From: Porphyrobacter sp. HT-58-2
GTDB taxonomy: Bacteria > Pseudomonadota > Alphaproteobacteria > Sphingomonadales > Sphingomonadaceae
DNA length: 64,000 bases
Direction of reading: 5' to 3'
NCBI RefSeq assembly: GCF_002952215.1
Contig: NZ_CP022600.1
Span: forward strand, 2,542,001 to 2,606,000
Part shown: positions 1 to 8,649 of the stretch, in pieces
Position numbering within the stretch: position 1 is the first letter of the stretch
Layout of the letters: each line of letters begins with the position of its first letter
Notes under the pieces: model-generated
Told to the model about the DNA's origin: nothing
What the model saw: the letters and a program-made list of their open reading frames with translations, nothing else
Database searches by the model: none
Position numbers and translations under genes: made by a program

Positions 1-1263
1 GGGGCGGTGCCGACCGAGGCAGACATCGCCGAGATGAGCCGGATCGTCGAGGAAGGCGTGCGCGCGGGCGCTCTGGGCTTCTCGACCTCGCGCACCGTGC
101 TACACAAGTCGGTCGACGGCGAACTCGTCCCCGGCACCACGGCCACAGCCGAGGAGCTGGTCGCGATCGGCAAGGCGATGGGCCGCGCCAAGGCCGCTGG
201 CGGCCATGCAGTGTTCGAAATGGCGAGCGACCTGAAGCGCGAATGGAACGAGTTTGAGTGGATGGGCAAGCTGAGCCGCGAGGCCGGCATTCCTGTAACC
301 TTCGCCGCGCTGCAATCCATCGCCAAGGAGCTCTCGCTCGACGAGCAGATCGCCCAGATGCGCGCCGAGAATGACAATGGCGCGAACATCGTCGCCCAGA
401 TCGCGCTGCGCGGCAACGGGATCATCATGGCGTGGCAGGGCACCGTCCACCCCTTCCGCTTCCGCCCAAGCTGGATGGCGATTGCCGATCTGCCGTGGGA
501 GGAACAGCGCGCCAAGCTGCTCGACCCCGCGTTCAAGGCGCAGATGCTGGCCGAACCCAACGACTACACCGATGCCCCCAAGGATATCGGTGGGGTGGTG
601 ATGGCGATCAGCATGGGCTGGACGCTGCAATACGAGATGGACCCCGATTTCGACTACGAGCCTGCGGCCGATGCCAGCATCAACGCCCGCGCCGCGGCAG
701 CAGGCGTCGCCCCGCAGGAATATGCCTATGACCTGCTGTGCCGCGACGAGGGGCGCGGGTTCATCTACCTGCCGATCCTCAACTACGCCGACGGCAACCT
801 CGATTTCCTCCATCCGCTCCAGCACGCCGAGGATACGGTGAACTCGCTCAGCGATGGCGGCGCGCATTGCGGGACGATCTGCGATGCGGCCTCGCCCACC
901 TTCATGCTCGAACACTGGGTCAAGTCCCGCCGTCGCGGCGCGCGCATTAGTCTGGAGCAGGCGATCAAGCGCCAGTGCCGCGATACCGCGATGCTCTACG
1001 GTCTGGAGGATCGCGGGCTGATCGCGCCGGGCTATCTGGCCGATCTCAATGTGATCGACATGGAGCGCCTCAAGCTCGGCAAGCCGTGGCTCGCCTTCGA
1101 CCTGCCCGCAGGCGGCAAGCGGCTGCTGCAGAAGGCCGATGGCTATGTCGCCACGATCAAGAGCGGCGTCGTCACCTTCCGCGACGGGCAATGGACGGGC
1201 GAGACACCCGGTGGCCTGATCCGCGGGCCGCAGCGGGTGGAGCTGGCCGAAGCGGCGGAGTAA
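1..1263 (+). CDS. Amidohydrolase family protein, N-acyl-D-amino-acid deacylase type (5' truncated by window)
   Basis: The reading frame is open from base 1, so the start lies outside the window; 420 residues are visible. The sequence resembles the amidohydrolase_3/D-aminoacylase group, metal-dependent TIM-barrel hydrolases acting on amide bonds. Supporting segments are SDGGAHCG (near visible residue 285), which fits the late metal-site Asp/His region, and a C-terminal GYLADLNVID segment typical of the small beta-sandwich domain that closes these enzymes. The exact substrate cannot be read from the sequence; D-acylamino acids or a related cyclic amide are possible. A hairpin overlaps the stop codon and the next gene is convergent. 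Confidence 0.8.
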   Translation, partial: GAVPTEADIAEMSRIVEEGVRAGALGFSTSRTVLHKSVDGELVPGTTATAEELVAIGKAMGRAKAAGGHAVFEMASDLKREWNEFEWMGKLSREAGIPVTFAALQSIAKELSLDEQIAQMRAENDNGANIVAQIALRGNGIIMAWQGTVHPFRFRPSWMAIADLPWEEQRAKLLDPAFKAQMLAEPNDYTDAPKDIGGVVMAISMGWTLQYEMDPDFDYEPAADASINARAAAAGVAPQEYAYDLLCRDEGRGFIYLPILNYADGNLDFLHPLQHAEDTVNSLSDGGAHCGTICDAASPTFMLEHWVKSRRRGARISLEQAIKRQCRDTAMLYGLEDRGLIAPGYLADLNVIDMERLKLGKPWLAFDLPAGGKRLLQKADGYVATIKSGVVTFRDGQWTGETPGGLIRGPQRVELAEAAE

Positions 1264-1274
1264 TCCTCCGCCGC
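1252..1274. terminator. GC-rich hairpin between convergent genes
   Basis: GCGGCGGAG (1252-1260) is perfectly complemented by 1266-1274 around a 5-base loop that contains the TAA stop codon of the amidohydrolase. It lies between two convergent genes, so it may act as a bidirectional terminator. There is no T-run on either side, so the call is tentative. Confidence 0.4.
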
Positions 1275-1279
1275 GCGGC

Positions 1280-2371
1280 TCACGGCTCGATCACGATCCC
1301 CTTGGCCGGGTCGATCTGGCCGGCGACCATGGCGGCAAAGGTGTCGCGCGCCGCGGCGAGGCCGGGAAGGCGCTCGATGGCGACAGTACCATCGGCGGCC
1401 TTGAGGAATTCGTGCCACGCCGCCGCGACCAGCCTGCCGCCTTCCTCCGGGCCATGCGCCTTGAAGAAGGCGACCGCATGATCGGGCGCAAAGAACAGCG
1501 CAGGCTTGGGGCCGGGCAAGGCCTCGCCCCCGCCGCCCATCGTGGAGCGCGCTTCGATATGGGTCATGCCCACGAGCGCCGAATGGACCAGCGCGTCGTC
1601 GAAATGGCGGTGGATGCCCGCCAGCAACTCGGCATTGCCGGCAAAGTCGACGCTGACCGAGCGCAGCACTGGCACACGCTCCAGATCGTCATAGGCGACG
1701 ACCTCATCATAAAGCCCGGTCGCCGTGACGAAGGCGACATTGCCCCGCGATGTCAGGCCGATGCGCTTCACCCCCGGCGAGGTCTGCCGCGCAACGCTGG
1801 CAAGGCCCAGCGCGGTCTTGGACGAGGCGCTGGTGACGATCAGCTGCTCCGCCCCGAACCAGTCGGCCCCGCGCAGGAAACATTCGATCAGGAAGCCGGT
1901 GCGGAACAGCGGGCCGAAGATCATCCGCTCCGCCTCGCGCGCGGGATCATGCTCCGGATCGGCGGCGAGGCGCGTGTAACTGTTGTAGACCGGGCTCATC
2001 GGCTGGCGATGGGCGGCGGTGTCCATGAAGCCGGAGGGCGTGACCTTGCCGGGGATCACATCCAGATGGCTCGCCATCGGCAGATAGCCATAGACCCGCT
2101 CGCCCACCGCGATCTCGGGGTGGTTGCTCTCGATCACCCGCGCATGGCCCCACATCGGCACGATGCCGTGGCCTTCTGGGGCCGGGAAGAAGTCCCAATA
2201 GCGGAAGCTGTCCCCCGCCACCGCGTAGGTGACGTTGTTGGCAGTGACCGAGAAACTCTCGACCGCAAGCCGCACGGCGCCTTCGGGGAGCTGAGCGAGC
2301 GGCACCTCGGCCAGCGTGGCCTCGGTCAGCGCGTCCTTGCGGACGTGCACCTGTACGGCATTCATCGGCAT
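1280..2371 (-). CDS. DUF2855 family protein
   Basis: A 363-residue protein that matches the DUF2855 family from end to end by its N-terminal pattern (VTANNVTYAVAGD, then a WDFFPAPEGHGIVPMWGHARV region). The family has an oxidoreductase-like, quinone-reductase-reminiscent layout but no established reaction. No signal peptide or membrane segment is seen. It starts 22 bases after the dnaN stop on the same strand, so it is probably cotranscribed with dnaN, although a functional link is not implied. Confidence 0.75.
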   Translation of the reverse strand: MPMNAVQVHVRKDALTEATLAEVPLAQLPEGAVRLAVESFSVTANNVTYAVAGDSFRYWDFFPAPEGHGIVPMWGHARVIESNHPEIAVGERVYGYLPMASHLDVIPGKVTPSGFMDTAAHRQPMSPVYNSYTRLAADPEHDPAREAERMIFGPLFRTGFLIECFLRGADWFGAEQLIVTSASSKTALGLASVARQTSPGVKRIGLTSRGNVAFVTATGLYDEVVAYDDLERVPVLRSVSVDFAGNAELLAGIHRHFDDALVHSALVGMTHIEARSTMGGGGEALPGPKPALFFAPDHAVAFFKAHGPEEGGRLVAAAWHEFLKAADGTVAIERLPGLAAARDTFAAMVAGQIDPAKGIVIEP

Positions 2372-2393
2372 TCCCCTCCTTATCGGGCGGGGA

Positions 2394-3521
2394 TCACACC
2401 CGCATCGGCATCAGCACATAGAGCGCGCGGCTGGCCTCGTTCTCGCGGATCAGGGTCGGCGCACCGGCATCGGCGAGGTGCAGTTCGACCGTGTCGGCAT
2501 CAACCTGATCGAGAATGTCCTTCAAGTAATTGGCATTGAAGCCGATTTCCATGCCCTCGGCACGGTATTCGGCCGCCAGTTCCTCGGTCGCGGTGCCATT
2601 GTCGGGCGAGGTCACCGACAGCGTCACCCGGTCGCCATCCAACCCGATCTTGACCGCGCGGGTCTTCTCCGTGGCGATGGTTGCCACGCGGTCCACGCCC
2701 GAACGGAACAGCTTGGGATCGACCTTCAGGAGCTTGTCGTTGGCGGTCGGGATCACGCGGCTGTAATCGGGGAAGGTGCCGTCAATCAGCTTGGAAGTCA
2801 GCACCACCCCGCCCTCGCCGCCCAAGGTGAAACGGATCTTGCTGGCGGAAAGGTCGATCAGCACATTGCCGTCGAGTGCTTCGTCGAGAAGCTTGCGCAG
2901 CTCGCCCACGGCCTTCCGTGGGACGATCACGTCGGGCATTCCGGCCGCGCCTTCGGGACGCGGCAGGGTGAAGCGCGCAAGCCGGTGACCATCCGTGGCG
3001 GCGGCCTTGAGCAGCGGCTCGTCCTCGTCGGTGACGTGCAGGAAGATGCCGTTGAGGTAGTAGCGGGTTTCTTCCGTGGAGATGGCGAAGCGGGTACGAT
3101 CAATCAGTTCGGCCAGCATCCTGGCTGGCAGTTCGAAGCTGGTCGGCAGGTCGCCTTCAACGATCACCGGGAAATCATCGCGCGGCAGCGTCGGCAGCTT
3201 GAAGTTGGAGCGCCCCGCCTTGACTTCCAGACGGTTGTCGTTGGTGGTGAGGCTGACCTGACTGCCTTCAGGCAGCTTCCTCGCGATATCGAACAGCAGG
3301 TGCGCCGAAACAGTGATCGCGCCCGGCTGATCGACCGAGGAGGCGCTCATCGTCTCGACTACCTGCAGATCAAGGTCGGTCGCCATCACCCGCACGCTGC
3401 CGCCGCCATCGGCGTCGATCAGCACGTTCGAGAGGATGGGGATGGTGTTGCGGCGCTCCACCACGGATTGCACATGGGAAAGGCACCGCAGCAGCGTCGC
3501 GCGTTCGATCGTGGCCTTCAT
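2394..3521 (-). CDS. dnaN: DNA polymerase III sliding clamp (beta subunit)
   Basis: DnaN forms the ring-shaped dimer that tethers the replicative polymerase to DNA. The 375-residue length, the N-terminal MKATIERATLLRCLSHVQSV, the central IPILSNVLIDA segment and the C-terminal YVLMPMRV end are all typical of the three-domain clamp. dnaA and recF are not adjacent, unlike the classical dnaA-dnaN-recF order; an isolated dnaN is common in Alphaproteobacteria. It is followed closely by the DUF2855 gene. About 160 bases upstream hold no other gene and probably carry its promoter. Confidence 0.97.
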   Translation of the reverse strand: MKATIERATLLRCLSHVQSVVERRNTIPILSNVLIDADGGGSVRVMATDLDLQVVETMSASSVDQPGAITVSAHLLFDIARKLPEGSQVSLTTNDNRLEVKAGRSNFKLPTLPRDDFPVIVEGDLPTSFELPARMLAELIDRTRFAISTEETRYYLNGIFLHVTDEDEPLLKAAATDGHRLARFTLPRPEGAAGMPDVIVPRKAVGELRKLLDEALDGNVLIDLSASKIRFTLGGEGGVVLTSKLIDGTFPDYSRVIPTANDKLLKVDPKLFRSGVDRVATIATEKTRAVKIGLDGDRVTLSVTSPDNGTATEELAAEYRAEGMEIGFNANYLKDILDQVDADTVELHLADAGAPTLIRENEASRALYVLMPMRV

Positions 3522-3681
3522 CGCTTGTCCCTATCGTACCTGTGTGTGGCAGAGAGCCGAAGGAATCGCCCTCAAGCGCCGGAAAGTCCGCAAAACCTTA
3601 GCGCGCCCAACAATACGGGCAAGCAGGCGGCTTTGCGAGCGGCGACTCTATTGGGGATAAGGCAGCGAACTTGGCCCCGCC

Positions 3682-4446
3682 CTACCCCAGCATGGCCATT
3701 CCGCCGTTTACATGGAGGGTCTCGCCCGTCACGTAAGCGGCCTCGCGGCTGGCGAGAAAGGCGACCGCTGCGCCAATCTCTGCGCCTTCGCCCATCCGGC
3801 CCATCGGGATCCGGGCATTGATCGCAGCCTGCTGCTTTTCATCGAGCGCGGCGGTCATCGCGGTGCGGATGAAGCCGGGTGCTACGCAGTTGGCGGTAAT
3901 CCCGCGGCTGGCGACTTCCTGCGCAAAGGCCTTGGTCATGCCGGTCAGTCCCGCCTTGGCAGCGCAATAGTTCATCTGGCCCGGATTGCCGGTCGCGCCG
4001 ACGACGCTGGTGATGTTGATGATGCGCCCGAAACGCGCCTTCATCATCGGCTTGGCCGCTGCGCGCATCAGGCGGAAGCTGGCTTCAAGGTTGATGCGGA
4101 TCACCTGATCCCACTCCTCGTCCTTCATCCGCATCCCCAGATTATCGCGGGTGATACCGGCATTGTTGACGAGGATGTCCATCGTGCCGAGCGTATCGAG
4201 CATCGCCGGGATCAGCTCCTCGACCTGGGTGGTGTTGCCCAGATCGCAGGTGATCTCGACATGCCCGTCATGATCGTGGTGGGGATAGGTCGCGTTCAGC
4301 TCATCGCGGAAGGCCCGCAGCTTGGCCGCGTTGGAGCCTGACAGGGCGAGACGCGCCCCCTGCGAGGCGAGCGCATGCGCAATGCTCGACCCGATCCCGC
4401 CACTTGCGCCGGTGACCAGCGCGTTCATGCCCTTGAGGGAAAACAT
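3682..4446 (-). CDS. fabG: 3-oxoacyl-[acyl-carrier-protein] reductase
   Basis: FabG carries out the NADPH-dependent reduction of 3-oxoacyl-ACP in fatty acid elongation. It is a classical SDR: TGASGGIG cofactor loop (12-19), NNAG (94-97), and the catalytic Ser147, Tyr160 and Lys164. The 254-residue length is slightly above the usual 245, mainly from a loop near residues 54-62 (YPHHDHDGH). It is downstream of fabD and one secreted unknown on the same strand. acpP, often the next gene, is not here: the following 160 bases are non-coding and dnaN comes next. Confidence 0.93.
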   Translation of the reverse strand: MFSLKGMNALVTGASGGIGSSIAHALASQGARLALSGSNAAKLRAFRDELNATYPHHDHDGHVEITCDLGNTTQVEELIPAMLDTLGTMDILVNNAGITRDNLGMRMKDEEWDQVIRINLEASFRLMRAAAKPMMKARFGRIINITSVVGATGNPGQMNYCAAKAGLTGMTKAFAQEVASRGITANCVAPGFIRTAMTAALDEKQQAAINARIPMGRMGEGAEIGAAVAFLASREAAYVTGETLHVNGGMAMLG

Positions 4447-4461
4447 GATCTGGCGTTCCTC

Positions 4462-5040
4462 TTACTGCTCGGCAAAGGCGCGACGGCTTGACCGCTGCAT
4501 CGCCATTGCACCTAGAAAAGCGCCCACCTGCTCGCCCTTGGCCTCGTCGGTTCCAATCCCGAGTTCGAGCATGAAAGCGCCGAACAGGATCGCATTGCGC
4601 GGGCTGACCTCATCGGTCTGACCAGCAACGCCAAGTGCAACCTGTTCTTCGAGAGCCGTCCAGAGCGACGAACGATCGCCCTTGGCGAGCGCGGCGTCCA
4701 CCTTTGCAACTTCATCGCGGGACAGCGGCCCATGGCGACGAATGGCCTGCTCCATCAGTCGGCCCAGTTCGAAGAAGATTGCAGGCTCGAAATCGGCTTC
4801 GCCCCATTGATGCGTCGCGGCACAGGTCAGAACCGCAGTGCCAGCCACCATGCCGAGCGCCTCCATAGCCGGGCTCTCAGCCTCAGACAGCATGTCGATC
4901 TGGGGCAGGAGCCCGTCGATCTGCCCGGTCTGTTCGTCAGTATAGCTGTTTGCCATGCAATCGAGCTGGGCCGGATCGGCCGCTTGCGCGCCCGAAGCCA
5001 TCATCAGTGCCGCGCCCGCCAACCAGTATGCCCGCATCAT
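4462..5040 (-). CDS. Hypothetical secreted protein between fabD and fabG
   Basis: A 192-residue protein with an N-terminal signal peptide (predicted cleavage after the AQA near residue 20) and no recognised domain. The mature part is acidic and predicted mostly helical, with two cysteines near residues 28 and 73. The ATG overlaps the fabD stop (ATGA), and GGAG sits just upstream, so it is translated from the fabD-fabG message. A second in-frame ATG follows immediately. Function unknown; an envelope location can be inferred from the signal peptide only. Confidence 0.75.
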   Translation of the reverse strand: MMRAYWLAGAALMMASGAQAADPAQLDCMANSYTDEQTGQIDGLLPQIDMLSEAESPAMEALGMVAGTAVLTCAATHQWGEADFEPAIFFELGRLMEQAIRRHGPLSRDEVAKVDAALAKGDRSSLWTALEEQVALGVAGQTDEVSPRNAILFGAFMLELGIGTDEAKGEQVGAFLGAMAMQRSSRRAFAEQ

Positions 5041-5975
5041 CCAATCTCCTTCGCAAAGGCCTCGAGATCCTGCATGGTCACAAGGCTCGTCACCTGCGCA
5101 TCGCGATCCGTCCGGCTGACCATCGGCCCGACCACCTTTCCGCCCAGTTCGACAAAGCTTTCCACGCCATCGGCCCGCATGGCAAGCACGCTTTCACGCC
5201 AACGCACGCGGCCGGTCACCTGTTCGACCAGAAGCGCGCGTTCTTCGTCGGGGTCGGTGACAGGGGCGGCGGTAACATTGGCGTAGATCGGCAGGGCCAG
5301 CGCGCCCGGCGGGGTTGCCGCAAGCGCGTGAGCCATCTTCTCCGCCGCCGGCGCCATCAGCGAGGAATGGAACGGGGCGGAGACATTGAGGACCATGCCC
5401 CGCTTGATCCCGAAGTCCTTCACCAGCTCCACCGCGCGCTGGATCGCGCCCGTGTGGCCAGAAAGCACGACCTGCGAGGGGTCGTTATCATTGGCGACTT
5501 CGCAGACTTCGCCTTGCGCAGCGGCTTCGGCCAGAGCCTTGGCCTGATCGATGTCCGCGCCCAGCAGCACCGCCATCGTACCCTCGCCAACCGGAACGGC
5601 TGCCTGCATCGCCCATCCGCGCAGCTTCAGCAGGCGCGCGGTGCTGGGCACCGTGAAGGCGCCGATCGCGGCCAGCGCGGTGTATTCCCCGAGCGAATGG
5701 CCCGCGACGCAGTTTGCCGTTTCGAGCAGCTTCACCCCGAAATCCCGCTCCAGCACACGCAGCGTGGCGATGGAATTGGCCATGATCGCGGGTTGGGCAT
5801 TCTCGGTCAGAGTCAGGCGGTCCTCAGGCCCGTCTCGCATCAACGCAGTGAGGTTCTGGCGCAAGGCCTCGTCAACCTCGCCGAACACGTCGCGCGCTGC
5901 TTCGCTTGCGGCGGCGAGTTCGCTTCCCATGCCGACCTTCTGGCTGCCCTGCCCCGGAAAAAGAAATGCGCGCAT
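5037..5975 (-). CDS. fabD: Malonyl-CoA:ACP transacylase
   Basis: FabD loads malonyl units onto acyl carrier protein, supplying chain extender for fatty acid synthesis. Seen: the N-terminal FPGQGSQKVGMG motif (6-17), the nucleophile elbow GHSLGEY with Ser94, and His203 in the APFHSSLM segment completing the Ser-His dyad. Length 312 matches the family. It is the first gene of a fabD-(secreted unknown)-fabG unit and its stop overlaps the start of the unknown by four bases. Confidence 0.96.
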   Translation of the reverse strand: MRAFLFPGQGSQKVGMGSELAAASEAARDVFGEVDEALRQNLTALMRDGPEDRLTLTENAQPAIMANSIATLRVLERDFGVKLLETANCVAGHSLGEYTALAAIGAFTVPSTARLLKLRGWAMQAAVPVGEGTMAVLLGADIDQAKALAEAAAQGEVCEVANDNDPSQVVLSGHTGAIQRAVELVKDFGIKRGMVLNVSAPFHSSLMAPAAEKMAHALAATPPGALALPIYANVTAAPVTDPDEERALLVEQVTGRVRWRESVLAMRADGVESFVELGGKVVGPMVSRTDRDAQVTSLVTMQDLEAFAKEIG

Positions 5976-6013
5976 CTGTGACCCTCGTTATCTCATCATT
6001 TTGGCGCGCGCCG

Positions 6014-6844
6014 TTACGTCCGCGCGGGCGGACTGGCAAGGCCGAAGGGCACAACCCTGTTGGCAGAGGTATGCCCGATCAGCGCCCGGCCGAGATAAGG
6101 GATGCCCGCCCGCGCGCACCAGTATTGCGCGATTTCCTCTTCGGTCTGGCCGAAATCGACATAGTTTTCCGGCACGTCGGTGACCGCCCCAAGCCTGAGG
6201 CCGGCAAGCCGCGGCAGCGTTCCGGCCAGGTGGAAGAACATCCGGTCGATGGCATAGAGGTGTTCGGACACTTCCTCTACCATCACCACATGGCCGGTAA
6301 GATCGGGCATCATCGGTGTGCCCGCCAGCATTGCCAGCGTGATGAGGTTGAAGGCAGCAGCGGGCGTGGTGCCATCAAGGCTCGGTTCGACCCCGCTGGT
6401 ATCGCCTTCAAGCCAGCGCAGCACCCGCCGGATCGCCTCACGCCCGCCTTCAGAACGTGCGCTGACGGGCATATGGCCATGCACGCTTTGCCCGATGCCA
6501 TGGCGATAGAGCGCCGCAAGCAGATAACCGGCATCGGAAAAGCCGACATAGGTCTTGGCCCGTGCGGCGGCGTTCATCCGCGCGACGGCGGCCTCGGCGA
6601 TCCGGTTCGATCCGTAGCCACCCTTGGCGAACCACACGACATCGAAGGCCGGGTCATTGGCGCATTCGACAAACGCGGTCAGCCGCCGAAGATCATCGCC
6701 CGCAAAATGGCCCTGTCGCTCAAAGCATTGATCATGGAACATCACCCGATGCGACGGGAACTCGGCTGCAACCAGTTCCTCGAAGGCAGCCTGCTGCTCG
6801 CGCGTGATCGGGGTCGCAGGGGCGCAGATGGCGATATTCGTCAT
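6014..6844 (-). CDS. ldcA: LD-carboxypeptidase (peptidase S66 family)
   Basis: S66 enzymes remove the terminal D-Ala from murein tetrapeptides in the cytoplasm so the tripeptide can be reused. The Ser-Glu-His triad is visible: Ser103 in YVGFSDAGY, Glu190/191 in VMVEEVSEH, and His258 in IGHTSANRVVPFG. Length is 276 residues. The longer open frame would run into the divergent Mur ligase gene, so the ATG at 6844 is chosen, leaving a 58-base divergent promoter region. The neighbouring ligase supports a role in peptidoglycan recycling. No signal peptide is seen, as expected. Confidence 0.88.
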   Translation of the reverse strand: MTNIAICAPATPITREQQAAFEELVAAEFPSHRVMFHDQCFERQGHFAGDDLRRLTAFVECANDPAFDVVWFAKGGYGSNRIAEAAVARMNAAARAKTYVGFSDAGYLLAALYRHGIGQSVHGHMPVSARSEGGREAIRRVLRWLEGDTSGVEPSLDGTTPAAAFNLITLAMLAGTPMMPDLTGHVVMVEEVSEHLYAIDRMFFHLAGTLPRLAGLRLGAVTDVPENYVDFGQTEEEIAQYWCARAGIPYLGRALIGHTSANRVVPFGLASPPART

Positions 6845-6902
6845 GCGTAACAGCCTATGGCGCTTGTCAGGCGCGCGCGCAAGCCAATAACCAAGCGAGG
6901 AT

Positions 6903-8330
6903 ATGGATAACGGGGTCATGTCCGGCTCGCTCGCAGGGCGACCGCTCTTCTTTTGCGGCATCGGCGGGTCCGGGATGCTGCCTCTGGCGCAGATTGCGCA
7001 AGGGCTCGGCTCGCCTGTCGCAGGCTCAGACCGGAGCCGTGACCAAGGCCGCACGCCTGAGAAATTCGCCTGGCTCGAGAGCCATGGCTTCACGCTGTTC
7101 CCGCAGGATGGCAGCGGCGTGACTTCGCCCGATCAGGTGCTGATTGCTTCGGCCGCGATTGAGGATACCGTTCCCGAAGTCGCCCGCGCTCGCGAATTGG
7201 GATGCGAACGTCTGAGCCGCGCCGAACTCCTCTCGACCCTGTTCAACGCCGCTGATTTCTCGATCGCGGTGGGCGGCACATCGGGCAAGTCGACAGTCAC
7301 AGGCATGATCGCATGGATTCTCGCCGAAGCCGGTCACGAACCAACGGTGATGAACGGCGCGGTGATGAAGAACTTCGTCACGCCCGCCAACCCCTTTGCC
7401 TCCGCCCGGATCGGATCGCGCGACCTGTTCGTGAGCGAAGTCGACGAGAGCGACGGCTCCATCGCACTTTACCGGCCGACCGTCGGCGTGCTGCTGAATG
7501 TCAGCCTTGACCACAAGAGCATCGAGGAACTGCGCGTCCTGTTCGGCAATTTCGTCGCTACAGCAGGGACGGCGGTGATCAATCTCGACAGTCCAGAGGC
7601 CGGATATCTTGTCCCGCGGGCAGAGGCGAGCGTGACCTTCGGGGTCCGCAGCACCGCGGCTGACATCACGATTGATCCTGAATCCATCGACCAGAGCGAG
7701 CTCGGGATCCGGGCTGCGGTCATCGACAACCGGCGGCGCGAAGTATTCCCGCTGATCCTGCCGATGCCGGGACTGCACAACCTGTCGAATGCCCTCGCAG
7801 CCATTGCGGCAGCCAGCGCGGCGGGGATCGCGGTGGGCCATGCCGCCTATGCGCTGCGCAGCTTTGAAGGCTTGGCGCGACGTTTCGACGTGATCGGCAC
7901 CAGCCCGTCGGGCATCTCTGTCATCGACGATTTCGGCCACAACCCCGAAAAATGCGCCGCCACGCTGCGTACCCTGAAGGCGACGCCCGGCCGCGTAATC
8001 GCCTTTTTCCAGCCCCATGGCTACGGCCCCTTGCGCCAGATGGGCGAGGAACTGGCCAAGACCTTTGCGCGCGAGCTTGACTCGGACGATATCGCGGTAA
8101 TGTGCGACCCGGTCTATTTTGGCGGCACGGTCGACCGCAGCGTGGGTTCGGAACGGATCGTCGCGCAGATCAAGGTTTCGGGCGGGCAGGCCGAACACAT
8201 TCCTGCCCGCGAAGCCTGCGCGGATCGCATCGCCGACCTTGCCCGCGCAGGCGACAGGATCGTGGTGATGGGCGCGCGAGACGACACCCTGACGGAGTTC
8301 GCCCGATCGATCCTCGCCCGCCTGCCCTGA
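6903..8330 (+). CDS. Mur ligase family protein, MurC/Mpl-like (murein tripeptide recycling likely)
   Basis: This 475-residue ATP-dependent ligase joins UDP-MurNAc to L-Ala (MurC) or to recycled tripeptide (Mpl). Seen: N-terminal GIGGSGM (19-25) as in MurC/Mpl, a P-loop GGTSGKS (124-130), a central EVDESDGS, and a C-terminal DDFGHNP. The P-loop and the DDFGHNP segment depart from the usual GTHGKT and DDYAHHP, so it belongs to a divergent branch. It is divergent from an LD-carboxypeptidase and away from any dcw cluster, which favours Mpl-type recycling over essential MurC; this is inference. The GAGGAT upstream is very close to the ATG; an ATG at 6918 is an alternative. Confidence 0.78.
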   Translation: MDNGVMSGSLAGRPLFFCGIGGSGMLPLAQIAQGLGSPVAGSDRSRDQGRTPEKFAWLESHGFTLFPQDGSGVTSPDQVLIASAAIEDTVPEVARARELGCERLSRAELLSTLFNAADFSIAVGGTSGKSTVTGMIAWILAEAGHEPTVMNGAVMKNFVTPANPFASARIGSRDLFVSEVDESDGSIALYRPTVGVLLNVSLDHKSIEELRVLFGNFVATAGTAVINLDSPEAGYLVPRAEASVTFGVRSTAADITIDPESIDQSELGIRAAVIDNRRREVFPLILPMPGLHNLSNALAAIAAASAAGIAVGHAAYALRSFEGLARRFDVIGTSPSGISVIDDFGHNPEKCAATLRTLKATPGRVIAFFQPHGYGPLRQMGEELAKTFARELDSDDIAVMCDPVYFGGTVDRSVGSERIVAQIKVSGGQAEHIPAREACADRIADLARAGDRIVVMGARDDTLTEFARSILARLP

Positions 8331-8365
8331 CCCTTTACGCCCGCGCCCTGCGCCATTCCCGGCGG

Positions 8366-8620
8366 ATGCTGGGTGTGCTGACACTGGCCGTGCTGCTGGT
8401 GCTGACGGTTGACCGCCTTTACGGCCATTCGACCATCGCCTTTGCCACAGCGATCATCCTGCTGCTTGTCGCCAACGCCCCGATGCTGCGGTTCAACTGT
8501 CCGCGCTGCGGCAAGAACGCTTTCTTCCGGGGGGTCTTCGTGGTGCCTTGGCCGAACCGCATCTGCACGCGGTGCGCAGAGGATCTGGACAGCGTGCTTC
8601 CCAAAAACGCGGGTGGTTGA
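8366..8620 (+). CDS. Small zinc-ribbon membrane protein, hypothetical
   Basis: An 84-residue protein with two hydrophobic segments in its first 40 residues, then a CPRC...CTRC pair spaced like a zinc ribbon. The frame is open upstream into the ligase gene; the ATG at 8366 is the first sensible start after the ligase stop. It sits 35 bases downstream of the ligase and 29 bases upstream of the acyl-CoA synthetase ATG. No family is recognised with confidence; some DUF983-like proteins share the Cys-pair plus membrane layout, with the order reversed here. Confidence 0.6.
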   Translation: MLGVLTLAVLLVLTVDRLYGHSTIAFATAIILLLVANAPMLRFNCPRCGKNAFFRGVFVVPWPNRICTRCAEDLDSVLPKNAGG

Positions 8621-8649
8621 AGCGGACGCCTTTGGCTAGCCCTACTGTC

